NCBI GenBank assembly: GCA_947179155.2
Contig: OX359266.1
Coordinates: 21,106,598-21,170,597, forward strand
From: Hedera helix
Taxonomy: Eukaryota; Streptophyta; Magnoliopsida; Apiales; Araliaceae
Direction: 5' to 3'
DNA: 64,000 bases
Part shown: piece after piece, positions 11,439 to 23,710 of the stretch
Layout of the letters: each line of letters begins with the position of its first letter
Position numbering within the stretch: the stretch's first letter is position 1
Position numbers and translations under genes: made by a program
The notes under the pieces: model-generated
Seen by the model: only the letters and a program-made list of their open reading frames with translations
Told to the model about the DNA's origin: nothing
The model's database searches: none

Positions 11439-14400
11439 TGTGACACCCCCAAATTACTATACTTACTAAAGTTAACTTGGTGTTCACTATAAATGCTAAA
11501 TCATTAGGTTTATAGATGATTTCCTTTATTCATAAACAAGTTCTCATCTTAATTCTCAAAGATATTTTATTATTTAATATCAAGTCCTTGTAATCGATGC
11601 AAGGGACTTGATACTCAATCATAACATTTTATCCTTAATATTTAGCTATTATATAATTTTACATGTTTCAACATTCACGACATTAAATCATTAGGACGGT
11701 TCGTGGGAACAGAGAATATCGCAGTGAATGTTTGCATCTTCACATGTGATAAATGTTTGCATCATTATCTGTGACAAATAGTTGTATCTTTGTCCGGTGT
11801 AAAATTCTCTTTCCGTACAAAACATTACCCAACTAGTTAAAATCTTCATTCGAAACATATTTGTTTATAGTGATATCTCTTCATATTAATAATCCTACTT
11901 ATCCGACATTCAGAATAGTAATAACGAGTTATACCTGGGTCCGAGGAACCTTAACGATGTGTTTGACCAGTCAACATCGCTTAGTCCTGTCTCGGATGTA
12001 CAACACTCACAAGTTATTTACCGATCCTCATTCAGATAAATAGGTCATTATTAATACTATGTTAAGTTTTAAACAATTCTAAGTTTAATCAAAGTAAATA
12101 CATAACAACAGAATGTGGTAAAACTTGATAATATTTATATAATATTCGATTACATGTGTGGAACTTGTTCTTATTACAAAATGTTATTATGACTAAGGTT
12201 AAGAACAAGTAAGAAAAACAGTAAACTAGTCTACACATTTCTTCTTTCATTTCTTCTTTGAGCCGAAGCTCTCGGGTTTGTCTGTAATTCAGGTTTATGC
12301 AAGAGTGAGCTAAGATGCTCAACAAGTCTTAAACACATAACATATAAGTGAACTCATACCGATATGGATTGTAAGAATTCATGGCAAAATAATTGATATA
12401 ACAAATGTTATTGACATAGTAAAACTGAGTGGTGGATAGACCTTGAACTGTTCTTTGTCTTCTGAGTTAGAACCTTTTACAGTGGATATAGAAAGGGAAT
12501 CAACCTAACGACATCCTATGTTATGCATAACACACTATACACTGGACAGATTATGAACAGTTATACATATTCGTTCAGCTCAGTTCACTTAACATGTCAG
12601 GATCGTCCCAAGATAACTTGGTTTGATAAAACAAAGCATAACTCGAAATATATCACAAATAAGCATTTCATTTTGCAAGTTATGCCGAAACAAGAAGCAA
12701 TAACTCTCGTGTCAAAGATTTATAACACGTTGCATGTAAAAAAAATATAAATCACATAAAAAGCAAGTAAACAAAGGTTAAGGGTAGAAAACTTGCCTTA
12801 AGCATAATTTAAGGTTTTTCGGTAATCGTTTAAAGCTCCTATATAAAGGGTTTCGTGTACCGAATGTTAGTTCATCAAATTCTCTTGTTCTATAACTATT
12901 TTTATAACTAAACTATACTATTTTTCATTGGTGAAATGTTTACGAGGAATGGATAACTCAAAACCTTATTTTTGGTGTCAAAAAACTGAGGGTTAGTAAG
13001 AAATTTTCAGCTTTGACGTCCTTTTCGGTAACTACCATAATTTTTTCATACGAAAACATGTTGAAATGATTTTTGAGTCTAAATTGCTTATTATTTCATA
13101 ATCTACAACTTTCATTCGTATTTCTAAAGCAGATTCAGATTTTAAGTTTTCGGATTTTAGCAAAAACAGTCAATGAACATGTTTTGAACAACATTTTTAG
13201 GGTTAACAATGTGAAACATGGTACCGCTTGCTTTAACTCTTTAAGAAATCATGTTATAAGACTCAATAACACTTTATAACATAAAAATAATGAATTGTAA
13301 ACCTTCTCATAGAAAGATTCATGACTTTTGCTCAAGAACACACAAATAACACGAAGAACGGGTAAACCGTACATGGTAACGACTATATTCTTGAGCTTTT
13401 GGTTTTCGTACTTAAAATAATTTGAGCATTATAACTACTTACGTAAGTGATTATTACACATTATAATTGACAAAATTTGATCATTATAATGGTTTGCATA
13501 ATTGATTAAAATAATTTATAAAAATGCTCAAGAACATATGAAGAACATGGAGAATGGATAAACCGTACATGGTAACGACGTATGTTCATTGAGCTTTAAA
13601 CTACGAATTGAAATTCGACATTATAACTACTACAAAATGTAGAAAGGCTCAAGAACACGTGAAGAACACAGAGAATGACAATCGTACATGGCTACGACTC
13701 GCGTTCTTGAGCTTTTGAAAAATTAAAAACGAAAGAAAGAAACGAACATAATAACTACTAGAGATTGTACCTTTGGTGTTTGCAAGCTTTAACTATTTCA
13801 TTACAATTTTTAAGTTAGTAACTTACTAGAAATCTCTCTCAATATATGTATAGCTTTGATACTTAAATTTTTGCTTTGGAAAATGAGGAGAAAAATGAAG
13901 AGGTTAGCTTCCTATTTATAGAAAAACCAAGTTTCATTAATCGCATTTTTATCCTGGCTTATTACACTTTGCACCCTTGCGCATGCATCATCGCTTACTT
14001 CACCCTTCCTCTGATTGGTCGATTCATTTTCACTTGAATTTAGTTCCAAACAAATCGTGTTAATTTTTTCTAGTTAGTGTAATCGTGCTAGTTTTCCCTA
14101 GTTTGGTTACACAAACTTAGTTACACATAACCTAGTTTGATTTCAACTAATTAATTAAATAGTATAATAAATTAGTATTTAGTCATATTTCTTCCGTATA
14201 ATACATTGTATAATATTCGTATTCTACTGGTATTATACATCGTATTTTTCTCGTATTATTGTCGTATAATCTTTTGTATAATTATCGTATTATACTTTAC
14301 AGTATTCTTTTATTATTCTTCGTATTCCAACTAAATGGTTAACTTTCACTGATTTAAAATTTTGATATTACTGAGTTTTATTCCGTATAAACACTATTCT

Positions 14401-14877
14401 GTAAAGTGGAAAGTCCAGAAGACTTGACACGTTTTTTGGTGAATAGTATTTTTGGCGAACATTTCTCAAAAAATGGTTAGACGACCAAAAATGGCAAAAT
14501 AAATAATTTTTGTCTTTTTCCTATTTTGTCCTATCCCAGGTGCGCTTTTCGAGAAAATTTTTTATCGGCTACAACGTGTTTTCAAAGCGTGGGAATGATG
14601 AATCCTGAAACAGAATGTCATTTTGACGTATACATAATGTTTGAGGGCCTAGGTTAGATTTTCTAGAGTTTAGACCCTAGGGTTTAGGTTTTATCCTCTT
14701 TTCAAATTTTTGAAAAAAAACTTTTATTCTCCTTTTTCGTGCTAAGGTTGGATACTTGAAGCCAAATACAGAAATAAACAATAACGAAGATTCCATAATA
14801 TATATAAAATGTAATTCAAGCTTTATTTATTCATATAAAGTCGGATTACAACTCTCTCGGAAGTTCGAAATATTACA
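11439..14877 (-). repeat. Gypsy 3' LTR (left copy, 3,439 bp)
   Basis: Starts TGTGACACCCCC and ends AATATTACA just before the polypurine tract. It holds the shared hairpin at 12299-12328, three degenerate CAAGAACA...GTTCTTGAGC modules (13330-13720), a run of CGTATTATAC-like words (14200-14340) and a minus-strand TATA box at 13912-13921. The frames at 11861, 12089, 12523, 13073 and 14756 are chance frames; several recur at the same place in the other LTR. Confidence 0.9.
13912..13921 (-). promoter_or_regulatory. TATA box of gypsy LTR
   Basis: Minus-strand CTATAAATAG. It is conserved at 22853-22862 in the other LTR and oriented toward the coding region. Confidence 0.65.
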
Positions 14878-14895
14878 TTCACCCCTCCTTAAAAG
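14878..14895 (-). other. Polypurine tract of gypsy element
   Basis: The minus strand reads CTTTTAAGGAGGGGTGAA directly before the 3' LTR. It is preceded by the motif encoding the last chromodomain-side residues (TTTCGGGGACGAAATTC), a common signature at the end of plant gypsy pol. Confidence 0.82.
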
Positions 14896-14904
14896 AATTT
14901 CGTC

Positions 14905-15965
14905 CCCGAAATTAACTTATATAATTAAGAAAACAAATGTGGATATTCTATCTTCATTTTATCTTCTAATTCTTGCATTTCTTCCTCCATGGATTGATTT
15001 CTACATATGACCTTGACTGAAGGTATGAACTTGTTTCGCAAGACTTGTTCCTTCCTATCAACAATTTTAACGAGAATATCCTCGTAGCTTAGATCCTTCT
15101 CGATTTGAATGGGTTCGTAGCTGATGACGTGTTTGTAGTTGGGTTTATAAGGACATAATACTAAAACATGAAATACATTATGTATATTTTCCAGCTCTGG
15201 AGGTAAGGTTACTTCATATGCTACCTCACATATTCTTCGTAATATCTCAAATGGTCCTATAAACCTTGGACTCAGTTTTCCTTTCTTTCCAAAACGAATC
15301 TTTCCTTTCCAGGGAGATAATTTTAGGAAAACATGACTACCGACTTCAAAGTCTTTCTTTTGTTGATGTAGATCGACATATCTCTTCTGTCTTTCTTGAG
15401 CAGCTCGTAACCTCAGTTGAATTTTTCAAACTACCTATGCTGTTTGTTGAACCAATTCTGGCCCAAGCATCTTTCGTTCACCGACTTCGTCCCAACACAT
15501 CGATGTTCTACACTTCCTTCCATACAGAGCTTCATATGGTGGCATTCCTATACTAGCGTGATAACTGTTATTGTAAGAGAATTCTACCAGAGGTAAGTGA
15601 TCTGCCCAACTTCCCTCAAAATCCATCATACAAGCTCTCAACATATCCTCCAAAGTTTGGATAGTCCTTTCACTCTGACCATCTATTTGCGGATGGTAAG
15701 CAGTACTCATTCTCAACTGTGTACCTAAATGTTCTTGAAGACTTTTCCAGAAGTTTGATGTGAATCTTGGGTCTCGATCAGACACAATTGAAACTGGTAC
15801 ACCGTGTCTAGAGATAACCTCCTTAATGTATAGCTTTGCTAATCGGTCCAAAGTGAACTTAACCTTGATTGGTAAAAAGTGAGCTGACTTGGTTAATCTA
15901 TCTACTATTACCCAAATAGCATCATGACTCTTTTGTGTGGTTGATAGGCCTACTACAAAATGCAT
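14905..15965 (-). pseudogene. Gypsy integrase core with GPF motif and chromodomain-like tail
   Basis: The 15965-15435 frame shows the integrase core: first aspartate in IVDRLTKSAHF, second in VSDRDPRF, glutamate in GQSERT, so the DDE triad is present. It then reads VEFSYNNSYHASIGMPP and ALYGRKCR, typical of plant chromoviruses. After stops at 15435 and 15426 the same frame continues through KLSPRFIGPFEI (GPY/F-type motif, about 15250-15285) to a VLRNKFIP...RNQSMEEE tail resembling the chromodomain of Tekay/Del elements. The chromodomain call is weaker. Integrase would insert the cDNA in the nucleus; the tail would target chromatin. Confidence 0.85.
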
Positions 15966-16562
15966 TGTAATATGCTCCTATTTTCACTTTGGAATCTTTA
16001 ACGGTTGTAACAATCCTCTTGGTCTTTGATGCTCAACTTTAACTTGCTGTCATGTCAAACACCTACTAACGAATTTAGCTACCTCTCTTTTCATGTTTGA
16101 CTATCAGAAATGTTGACTTATGTCTTTATACATTTTGGTACTGCCTGGGTGTACTGAAAATTTAGTACTATGTGCTCCTGACATGATCTTTTTCTTGAGT
16201 TCTTGAACTGAAGGAATCCAAATTCTAGATTCAAATCTAATGATTCCCTCCTTGTCCATCTTGTATTTGCCGTCTGCAATATCTGTTAACTTTTTCAACT
16301 TCCTATAGTTTCCATCCTCCTCTTGGATTTCCTTAATGCTACGCAACAAGGTTGAGTGGTCCTCCATTATGAACAATTTCCTTGTTAAGATTGAAGGAAT
16401 TCTTACCTCTATGTCGAGTCTAGTGAAAACTTTAATCAACTCATCCTGAGTTGTTAACACATTTAACTTTTCTTGGTTCTTCCTATTCAAAGCATCTTCA
16501 ACTATGTTGGCTTTTCCTGGATGATATAGGATTTCACAATCATAATCTTTAATCAATTCCAA
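15966..16562 (-). pseudogene. Gypsy RNase H end and integrase zinc-binding domain
   Basis: The frame begins after a TGA at 16563 and reads ELIKDYDCEILYHPGKANIV, the end of RNase H and the linker. HSTKFSVHPGSTKMY holds the two histidines of the HHCC zinc finger, and CLT holds one cysteine. Stops at 16104, 16101, 16050, 15984 and 15978 all lie in the same frame, with no frameshift. Four or five fall where the family has tryptophan and one where it has the second zinc cysteine. Confidence 0.82.
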
Positions 16563-17108
16563 TCATCGTCTTTGCCTCATATTCAACTCTCGTTGTGTAA
16601 AAATATACTTTAAACTCTTATGATTTGTATAAATTTCACACTTCTCCCCATACAAGTAATGCCTCCAAATCTTTAAAGTAAATACTACCGCCGCTAATTC
16701 TAGATCGTGAGTAGGATACCTTAACTCATAATCCTTTAGCTGTAGCGAAGCATAAGCTATAACATTGCCATGTTGCATCAAAACACATCCTAATCCTTTA
16801 TGTGAGACATCACTGTAGACTACAAGACCTCCACTATCATCAGGTAATGATAATACTGGTGCCTCACTTAGTCTCTTCTTTAGCTCTTGAAATCTCTTCT
16901 CACATTTGTCTATCCAAACATACTTTACAATCTTCCTGGTTAAGTTGGTTAACGGGGTCGCTATCTTTGAAAAATCCTTAATGAAACGTCTATAGTACCC
17001 TGTTAAACCTACAAAACTTCTCACTTTGGTTGGGGTCTTTGGTTGTTCCCAATTTATAACTGCTTCTATCTTTGTTGGATCCACTGAAACTCCGCTCTTG
17101 TCAATCAC
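16563..17108 (-). pseudogene. Gypsy RT C-terminus and RNase H, active site altered
   Basis: Reads VRSFVGLTGYYRRFIKDFSK (RT connection), then VYSDVSHKGLGCVLMQHG and LELAAVVFTLKIWRHYLYG (RNase H aspartate and glutamate), then IYTNHKSLKYIF. In the last motif the family has aspartate where this copy has asparagine, so a catalytic residue is lost. In frame with the RT above it, separated by a TAG at 17121. Confidence 0.85.
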
Positions 17109-17120
17109 ATGACCTAAGAA

Positions 17121-17690
17121 CTAAACTTTCTCTAGCCAGAACTCGCATTTTGAAAATTTGGCATAGAGTTGTTCCTTTCGTAAGGTTTCTAGTACACTTC
17201 TCAAGTGCATAACATGTTCTTCTAGTGTTTTCGAGTATATGAGAATATCGTCGATGAACACTACAACATACTTGTCTAAGCAAGACCTAAAAACCCTAAT
17301 CATCAAGTCCATGAATGCTGCCAGTGCGTTCGTTAATCTACAGGACATTATTAGAAACTCGTAATGTCTGTAGCGTGTTCGAAATGCTGTTTCCGACACA
17401 TCTTCCTTCCTAACCTTCAGTTGATGGTAACCTGACCATAGATCAATCTTAGTGAAATACTCCGCTCCTTTTAGTTGATCAAACAAGTCATCGATCCTAG
17501 GTAATGGATACTTATTCTTTATGGTTAATTTATTGGGTTCACGATAATCAACATATAATCTCAAAGTTCCATCCTTTTTCTTGACAAACAACACTGGTGC
17601 TCCCCATGGAGAAACACTTGGTTGAATGTATTTCTTTTCCAACAGTTCTTGTAACTGTACCATCAACTCTTTCAACTCCACATGCGCCAT
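17121..17690 (-). pseudogene. Gypsy reverse transcriptase
   Basis: Contains SPWGAPVLFVKKKDGTLRLY, VDYRE, NKYPLPRIDDLFDQL, FTKIDLWSGYHQLKV and the catalytic FIDDILIYS (about 17236-17262), so the metal-binding aspartates are intact. The expected arginine-asparagine of VDYRALN is changed and the MPFGLTNAPA motif is degenerate. A TAG ends the frame at 17121. Upstream (17690-17920) the linker to protease is readable but frame-shifted. Confidence 0.88.
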
Positions 17691-17920
17691 TCTATATGGG
17701 GCCTTCGAAACAGATACAGTTCCAGGAGCTAAATCAATGGCGAACTCAATCTCCCTATCAGGTGGAAGACCGGGTAGGTCATTGGGAAAATATCTTAAAA
17801 CTCTCTAACCACTGATATTTGGTTTATATCTAGCCCTTTCTATTGGGTGTCTACGATATATGCCAAATAACCCTGACATCCCTTCTAAAGTAATCCCTTT
17901 ACTTGATTTGCAGTTAGGCA

Positions 17921-18330
17921 TCAGGATTTTCTTGGTGACTGACTTCCGTTGAAGACTATCATTGACTTGGACGTTGTAAGAAGTCTAACACTCTTTTGTT
18001 GGCAATCGATCATCACTTGGTGATTGGTCAACCAATCCATGCCTAAAATTACATTAAATTCCCCTAATTGGATTGGAATAAGATCGACTCTCAACTTATG
18101 ACCCTTGATCATTATGCAACAACCTTTCAATACGTTATTAACAGGAATTTGTTCTTTGTTAGCAATCTTTATCATTAAGGGACTTTCTAACAGTTCACTA
18201 GGCACGTTTAGTTTTTAGCAAATTCATGGGAAATAAAAGAGCAAGTAACACCCGAATCAAATAGCACGTAAGCACTTATGGTGTTGATCGGAATGATACT
18301 TGACACTACATCCTGCGATGCTACAGCATC
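17921..18330 (-). pseudogene. Gypsy aspartic protease, frameshifted
   Basis: The end of the 18561-18208 frame reads VLFDSGVTCSFISHEFA with the catalytic aspartate (DSG) intact. The next frame (18205-17921) continues as PSELLESPLM and GEFNVILGMDWLTNHQV, the usual ILGMDWL motif. The break is in an A run at about 18212-18216, consistent with a lost base. The DSG form instead of DTG is common in plant gypsy. Confidence 0.82.
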
Positions 18331-19413
18331 TCCCACGGTCATGTTGAATGTCCTTGTTATTGGACGACATGAGTTAGTTGTTGGGGTAGATTTGTTGTTA
18401 TTGTCCCCTCCGACATTTCTTCCTTTCTTGGGGCACATCTTAACTTGATGTCCCGTGGCTCCACAGTGAAAACAAGTGTCTTTCCTAGGGTTAGGGCATG
18501 CAGGTGCTATGTGTCCCTTTTGTTTGCAATTGTAGCAAATATTATTCCCTTTTAAACACACTCATGCATGTTGTTTCCTGCAGATTTTGTACGGTTCTAA
18601 TGTTTTCTTTTTATTCTCCCCTCCTTGCTGGGAGTTCTCGCCATTAAACCTTCTTTTATTATTATTATTTCCTCTCCCGTTCCCTCCTTTATTATTCTTA
18701 TCTTTATTAAATTTTGTTATGGCTTCACTGCTGCCTTCAGCAATGATAGCCTTTTCTAAAAGATGGGCGTAACTATCTATCTGTAAAATAACTACCTTAC
18801 CATGAATCCAGGGTTTTAAACCCTCTTCAAATCTTCTTGCCTTTCGTTCCTCCTTATCTACTTGATTTGGAGTGAAACGTGCAAGTTCATTGAATTTGGA
18901 GGGATACTGGGGAGCAATTATGTCCCCTTATTTCAAATTTAGAAAGTATACCTCCATTCTATTCTTCATGCTTCGAGGGAAGTAATTCTTAAATAATATC
19001 TCCTTGAATGCTTCCCACGTAACCACACCTTCCTCGGCACGAGCTTGGGTGGCTTCCCACCAGAAGTTTGCCTCCCCCTTCATAAGGTAAGTGGCAAACT
19101 TAGTCTTTTTGTCCTCAGCAACCTCTGCTAAGTGAAAGGCTTTCTCTATTTCCTTAATCCAGTACTGAGCCTCTATAGGCTCAGTGGTTCCTTTGAATTT
19201 GGGAGGACCTACATTTTTAAAGTCTTTAAATAAGACTTTATGTGGTTGGGGTTCTGGCTGAGGTGGTGGTGGCACATTATTTGTTGTATGACTATCTAAG
19301 ACCCCTATTAATCTATCATGGAATTGTTGCATAGGATCTGGAGTCTGAACATTACTCTCATCACTAACACTTGCTGTTGCTGTTGCCCTCGTTCTTGACC
19401 TTGGTAGAACCAT
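18208..19413 (-). pseudogene. Gypsy gag with two zinc knuckles
   Basis: Starts at MVLPRSRTRA (19413). A proline-rich stretch precedes the Retrotrans_gag-type domain: FKGTTEPIEAQYWIKEIEK, MKGEANFWWEA and WEAFKEILFKNYFP. Two CCHC knuckles follow, CYNCKQKGHIAPAC and CFHCGATGHQVKMC, both with all metal ligands. The parts at 19413 and 18561 share a frame; stops at 18928 (TAA) and 18562 (TGA) are the visible breaks. The protease follows in the same frame. Gag would form the particle and bind RNA. Confidence 0.88.
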
Positions 19414-19677
19414 TTTCTATATAAATGGAAAACACGTGTAAATATGAAAGCATTAAAATTGCAAGAAATATTTCTTAAACAGACTTCTTATATAACTAAA
19501 TTTGTACATTACATTACTCGAGTGATTAAAATCACTTAACAACTATTAACATCCCTTATAAAAAGGGAAATGCTAAATAAAACACTTACAACATACTAAT
19601 ATATTACACGTTATTCGACTAGATCTTTCAGGCTTTCTTATTGATCTTGTGGATCATGCTAATAACCACAGACCTAT

Positions 19678-20186
19678 TTATTTCCAACCCCAAATCTTTG
19701 GCGGGTGCAAGAATTTTTTTTTTTTTTTTTCTAGCTTGGCGTAAGTAGCACCATAAGCTCTTTTAATTCGACTATGGTCTGTTTGTAGGCGATATACTTT
19801 CTTTTGGGAAGCTTCTAACTGAATCTGTAGTTGGTAGCTTCTTTCAGCTTCATCCAACCACTGCCTTTCAAGCACCTCCATAATATCATTGGCCTTGATC
19901 ATGTTAGCTTGGTTCTCGGTTTGCAGTTGCTCAATACGTTCTTCTTGAGCTTCACCGTAAACCAACATTTCAGCAGCATCTTCTTCCAACTCGGCGATGA
20001 TTTCGTCGTAAGTCGGCAAGTCGATGACATCTTCATCATCTATTTAGGGATCTTGATTAACCTCTTCGGCATCATGTAGTTCATGATATGATTAGGTTCT
20101 TCTATTTCGGACTCATTACTAGAATGCTCGTTCGGATCATTTTCGTAGCCCAAGGCTTGGGCGTTGTCTTCGTGTATGTCAGCCAT
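19678..20186 (-). pseudogene. Accessory acidic coiled-coil ORF upstream of gag
   Basis: A first ATG at 20186 gives about 48 codons (start MADIHEDNAQ, rich in acids and asparagine), ending at TAG 20040. A second frame from 20019 gives 113 residues: an acidic start, then a long predicted coiled coil (ERIEQLQTENQANMI, VLERQWLDEAERSYQLQIQL) and a poly-lysine end. Together they look like one frameshifted ORF of about 165 codons between PBS and gag. I do not recognise its family. Chromoviruses normally have no gene here; it might be a particle or RNA-binding accessory protein, but that is a guess. Confidence 0.6.
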
Positions 20187-20366
20187 TTCTACAAAATAAG
20201 ATTGACTTTAATTAGTATAGTTTTTTCACACAATGTCTTTTAAGTAATAAAGATTTAAAGTTTATTATCATATTTTAATTATCTATTAGACTTTTCACAA
20301 GTCTATTTATCTTAATCGATCAGATTATATCCTAAAGTACTTGCTACTTTAGAGCTATAATCTACA

Positions 20367-20379
20367 GCTCTGATACAAA
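20367..20379 (-). other. Primer binding site of gypsy element
   Basis: Minus strand reads TTTGTATCAGAGC two bases from the right LTR, a tRNA-Met-type PBS with one change from TTGGTATCAGAGC. Fixes the element direction. Confidence 0.8.
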
Positions 20380-20381
20380 CA

Positions 20382-23285
20382 TGTGACGCCCCCAAATCAC
20401 TATACTTACTATAGCTGACTTGGTGCTCACTATAAATGCTAAATCATTAGCTTTATAGAAAGTTTTCTTTATCTATAAACAAAGTTCTCATCTTAATTTC
20501 CAAAGATCTTTCATTATTTCATACCAAGTCCTTATAATCGATGCAAGGGACTTAATACTCAATCACAACATTTTATCCTTAATATTTAGATATTCTATAA
20601 CTTTACATGTTCCAACATTCACGGCATTAAATCATTAGGATGGATCTTGGGAACAGAGAATATCGCGGTGAATGTTTGCATCTTCACCCGTGATAAATGT
20701 TTGCATCATTATCTGTGACAAATAGTTGTATCTTTGTCTGGTGTAAAATTATCTTTCCGTACAAAACATTACCCAACTAGATAAAACCTTCATTCGAAAC
20801 ATATTTGTTTATAGTGATATCTCTTCATATTAATAATCCTACTTATCCGACATTCAGAATAGTAAAAACGAGTTATACCTGGGTCCGAGGAACCTTAACG
20901 ATGTGTTTGACCAGTCAACATCGGTTAGTCCTGTCTCGGATGTACAACACTCACAAGTTATTTACCGATCCTCATTCAGATAAATAGGTCATTATTAATA
21001 CTATGTTAAGTTTTAAACAATTCTAAGTTTAATCAAATTAAAGACATAACAACAGAATATGGTAAAACTTGATAATATTTATATAATATTCGATTACATG
21101 TGTGGAACTTGTTCTTATTACAAAATGTTATTATGACTAAGGTTAAGAACAAGTAAGAAAAACAGTAAACTAGTCTACACATTTCTTCTTTCATTTCTTC
21201 TTTGAGCCGAAGCTCTCGGGTTTGTCTATAATTTAGGTTTATGCAAGAGTGAGCTATGATGCTCAGCAAGTCTTAAACACATAGCATATAAGTGAACTCA
21301 CACCGATATGGATTGTAAGAATTCATGGCCCAATAATTGATATAACAAATGTTCTTAACATAGTAAAACTGAGTGGTGGTTAGACCTTGAATTGTTCTTT
21401 GTCTTCTGAGTTAGAACCTTTTACAGTGGATATAGAAAAGGGATCAACCTAACGACATCCTATGTTATGCATAACACACTATACACTGGACAAATTATGA
21501 ACAGTGATACATATTCGTTCATCTCAGTTTACTTAACATGTCAGGATCTTCCCAAGGTAACTTGGTTTGATAAAATAAAGCATAACTCGAAATATATCAC
21601 GAATAAGCATTTCATTTTGCAAGTTATGCTGAAACAAGAAGCAATAACTCTCGTATCAAAGATTTATAACACGTTTCATGTAAAAAAAATATAAATCACA
21701 TAAAAAGCAAGTAAACAAAGGTCAAAGGTTAAGGATAAAAAACTTGTCTTAAGCACAACTTAGGGTTTCTCGGTAATTGTTTAAAGCGCCTATATAAAGG
21801 GTTTTACGCACTGAATGTTAGTTCATCAAATTTTCTTGTTCTATAACTATTTTTATAACTAAACTAGACTATTTTCATTGGCAGAATATTTAGGAGGCAT
21901 GACTAACTCAAAACCTTATTTTTGGTGCCAAAAATCTGAGCGTTACTAAGAAATTTTCAGCTTTGACGTCTTTTTCGATAACTGCCATAACTTTTTCATA
22001 CGGAAATATTTTGAAATGATTTTTGAGTCTAAATTGCTTAGAATTTCATGATCTACAACTTTTATCTGTATTGCTAAAGTAGATTCAGATTTTAAGTTTT
22101 TGGATTTTAGCAAAAACAATCAGTGAACATGTTTTGAACAACATTTTTAGGGTTAACAATGTGAAACATGGTACCGCTTACTTTAACTCTTTAACAAATC
22201 ATCTTATAAGACTCAATAACACTTTATAACATAAAAATAATGAATCATAATCCTTCTCATACAAAGATTCATGACTTTTAATCAAGAACACACGAAGAAC
22301 GAGTAAACCGTACATGGTAACGACTATGTTCTTAATCTTTTGGTTTTCATAGTTAAAATAATTTGACTATTATAACTGCTTACATAAGTGATTATTGCAC
22401 TTTATAATTGAAAAAATTTGGTCATTATAACGGCTTGCATAATTGATTAAAATAATTTATAAAAATGCTCAAGAAGATACGAAGACCACGGAGAACGGAT
22501 AAACCGTACATGGTAACGACGTATGTTCATTGAGCTTTAAACTACGAATTGAAATTCAACATTATAACTACTACAAAATGTAGAAAGACTCAAGAACACG
22601 TGAAGAACATGGAGAATGACAATCGTATATGGCTACGACTCGCGTTCTTTACCTTTTGAAAAATTAAAAACGAAAGAAAAAAATGAATATAATAACTACT
22701 AGAGATTGTACCTTTGGTGTTTGCAAGCTTTAACTATTTCTTTGCAATTTCCAGGGTAGTAACTCACTAGAACTCTCTCTCAATATATGTATATGTTTGA
22801 TACTTGAATTTTTGCTTTAGAAAATGATGAGAAAAATGAAGAGGTTAGCTTCCTATTTATAGAAAAACCAAGTTTCATTAATCGCATTTTTACCCCGGCT
22901 TATTACACTTTGCACCCTAGTTCTTGCATCATCGCTTACATCACCCTTCCCCTGATTAGTCGATTCATTTTCACTTGGATTTAGTTCCAAACAAATCGTG
23001 CTAGTTCTTTTCTAGTTAGTGTAATCGTGCTAGTTTTCCTTAGTTTGGTTACACTAACTTAGTTACATATAACCTAGTTTGATTTCAACTAATTAATTAA
23101 ATAGTATTATAATATATTAGTATTTATATGTATTTTTTCCATATAATACATTAGTATTTATACGTATTTCTTTCGTATAATATATTTTATAATATTCGTA
23201 TTCTACTGGTATTATACATCGTATTATCTCGTATTAATCTCATATAATCTTTTGTATAATTCTCGTATTATATTACATTATTCTA
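20382..23285 (-). repeat. Gypsy 5' LTR (right copy), truncated
   Basis: Starts TGTGACGCCCCC and follows the left LTR base by base until about 23280, equivalent to about 14305. The last 570 bp or so are missing. There it joins Sirevirus-like LTR sequence that is itself missing its first part, so the junction looks like a deletion or recombination, not a clean insertion. TATA box at 22853-22862; shared hairpin at 21243-21272. Confidence 0.88.
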
Positions 23286-23710
23286 CTAATAGTGCATTTA
23301 ATGCTCTTCTGACTTTGGGGTAGAAAGTAGGCTTGTTTTTTTGTCGTAGTATATCCCACCAGTCAGTAGTTCTCGCTTACCTCTGAAGTGAAGTAACAAA
23401 CCTTCTACAAAACAATCTTTCTGATCTTCGTTTCTGAATTCGAAGATGGTGAGAAAATCCTTAAAATATTTACTCTAATGCTCTATAATACTCTGTACCT
23501 GTCAGACTTATAATCGTTCTAACACTATCTTCAGGCTTGGCTTGATCATTGAGTTTGATGAAGAACGTAGAGTTTGATATGAGATGCTAAACGTTCTCAA
23601 CTCTTTGAATGACTTTATTCGAGTTAGTAAGATGTTCTACGATATGCTCTACGGTGCATAATATGAATATGTAGTGCTATACGAAATTAAGCTTAACTTA
23701 GAATACAGTG
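23286..23710 (-). repeat. Sirevirus-like LTR fragment
   Basis: Matches 45230-45640 at about 85-90% by eye, including GCATTTAATG, CTTCTGACTTTGGGGTAG and the TCTACGA words. Both ends of the LTR are missing. It is on the same strand as the LTR at 44512 and may be the 3' LTR of that element. Confidence 0.75.

Larger units (their letters stand above)
11439..23285 (-). mobile_element. Tekay/Del-like Ty3/gypsy element, right LTR truncated
   Basis: LTRs start at 11439 and 20382. PBS lies beside the right LTR and polypurine tract beside the left, so it reads on the minus strand. From right to left: accessory ORF, gag, protease, RT, RNase H, integrase with a GPF motif and a chromodomain-like tail. The LTRs are about 90-95% identical by eye, so it is older than the copia element to its left. 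The right LTR lacks its last 570 bp or so, so no right TSD can be found; the left flank is ATAAC. Confidence 0.88.
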
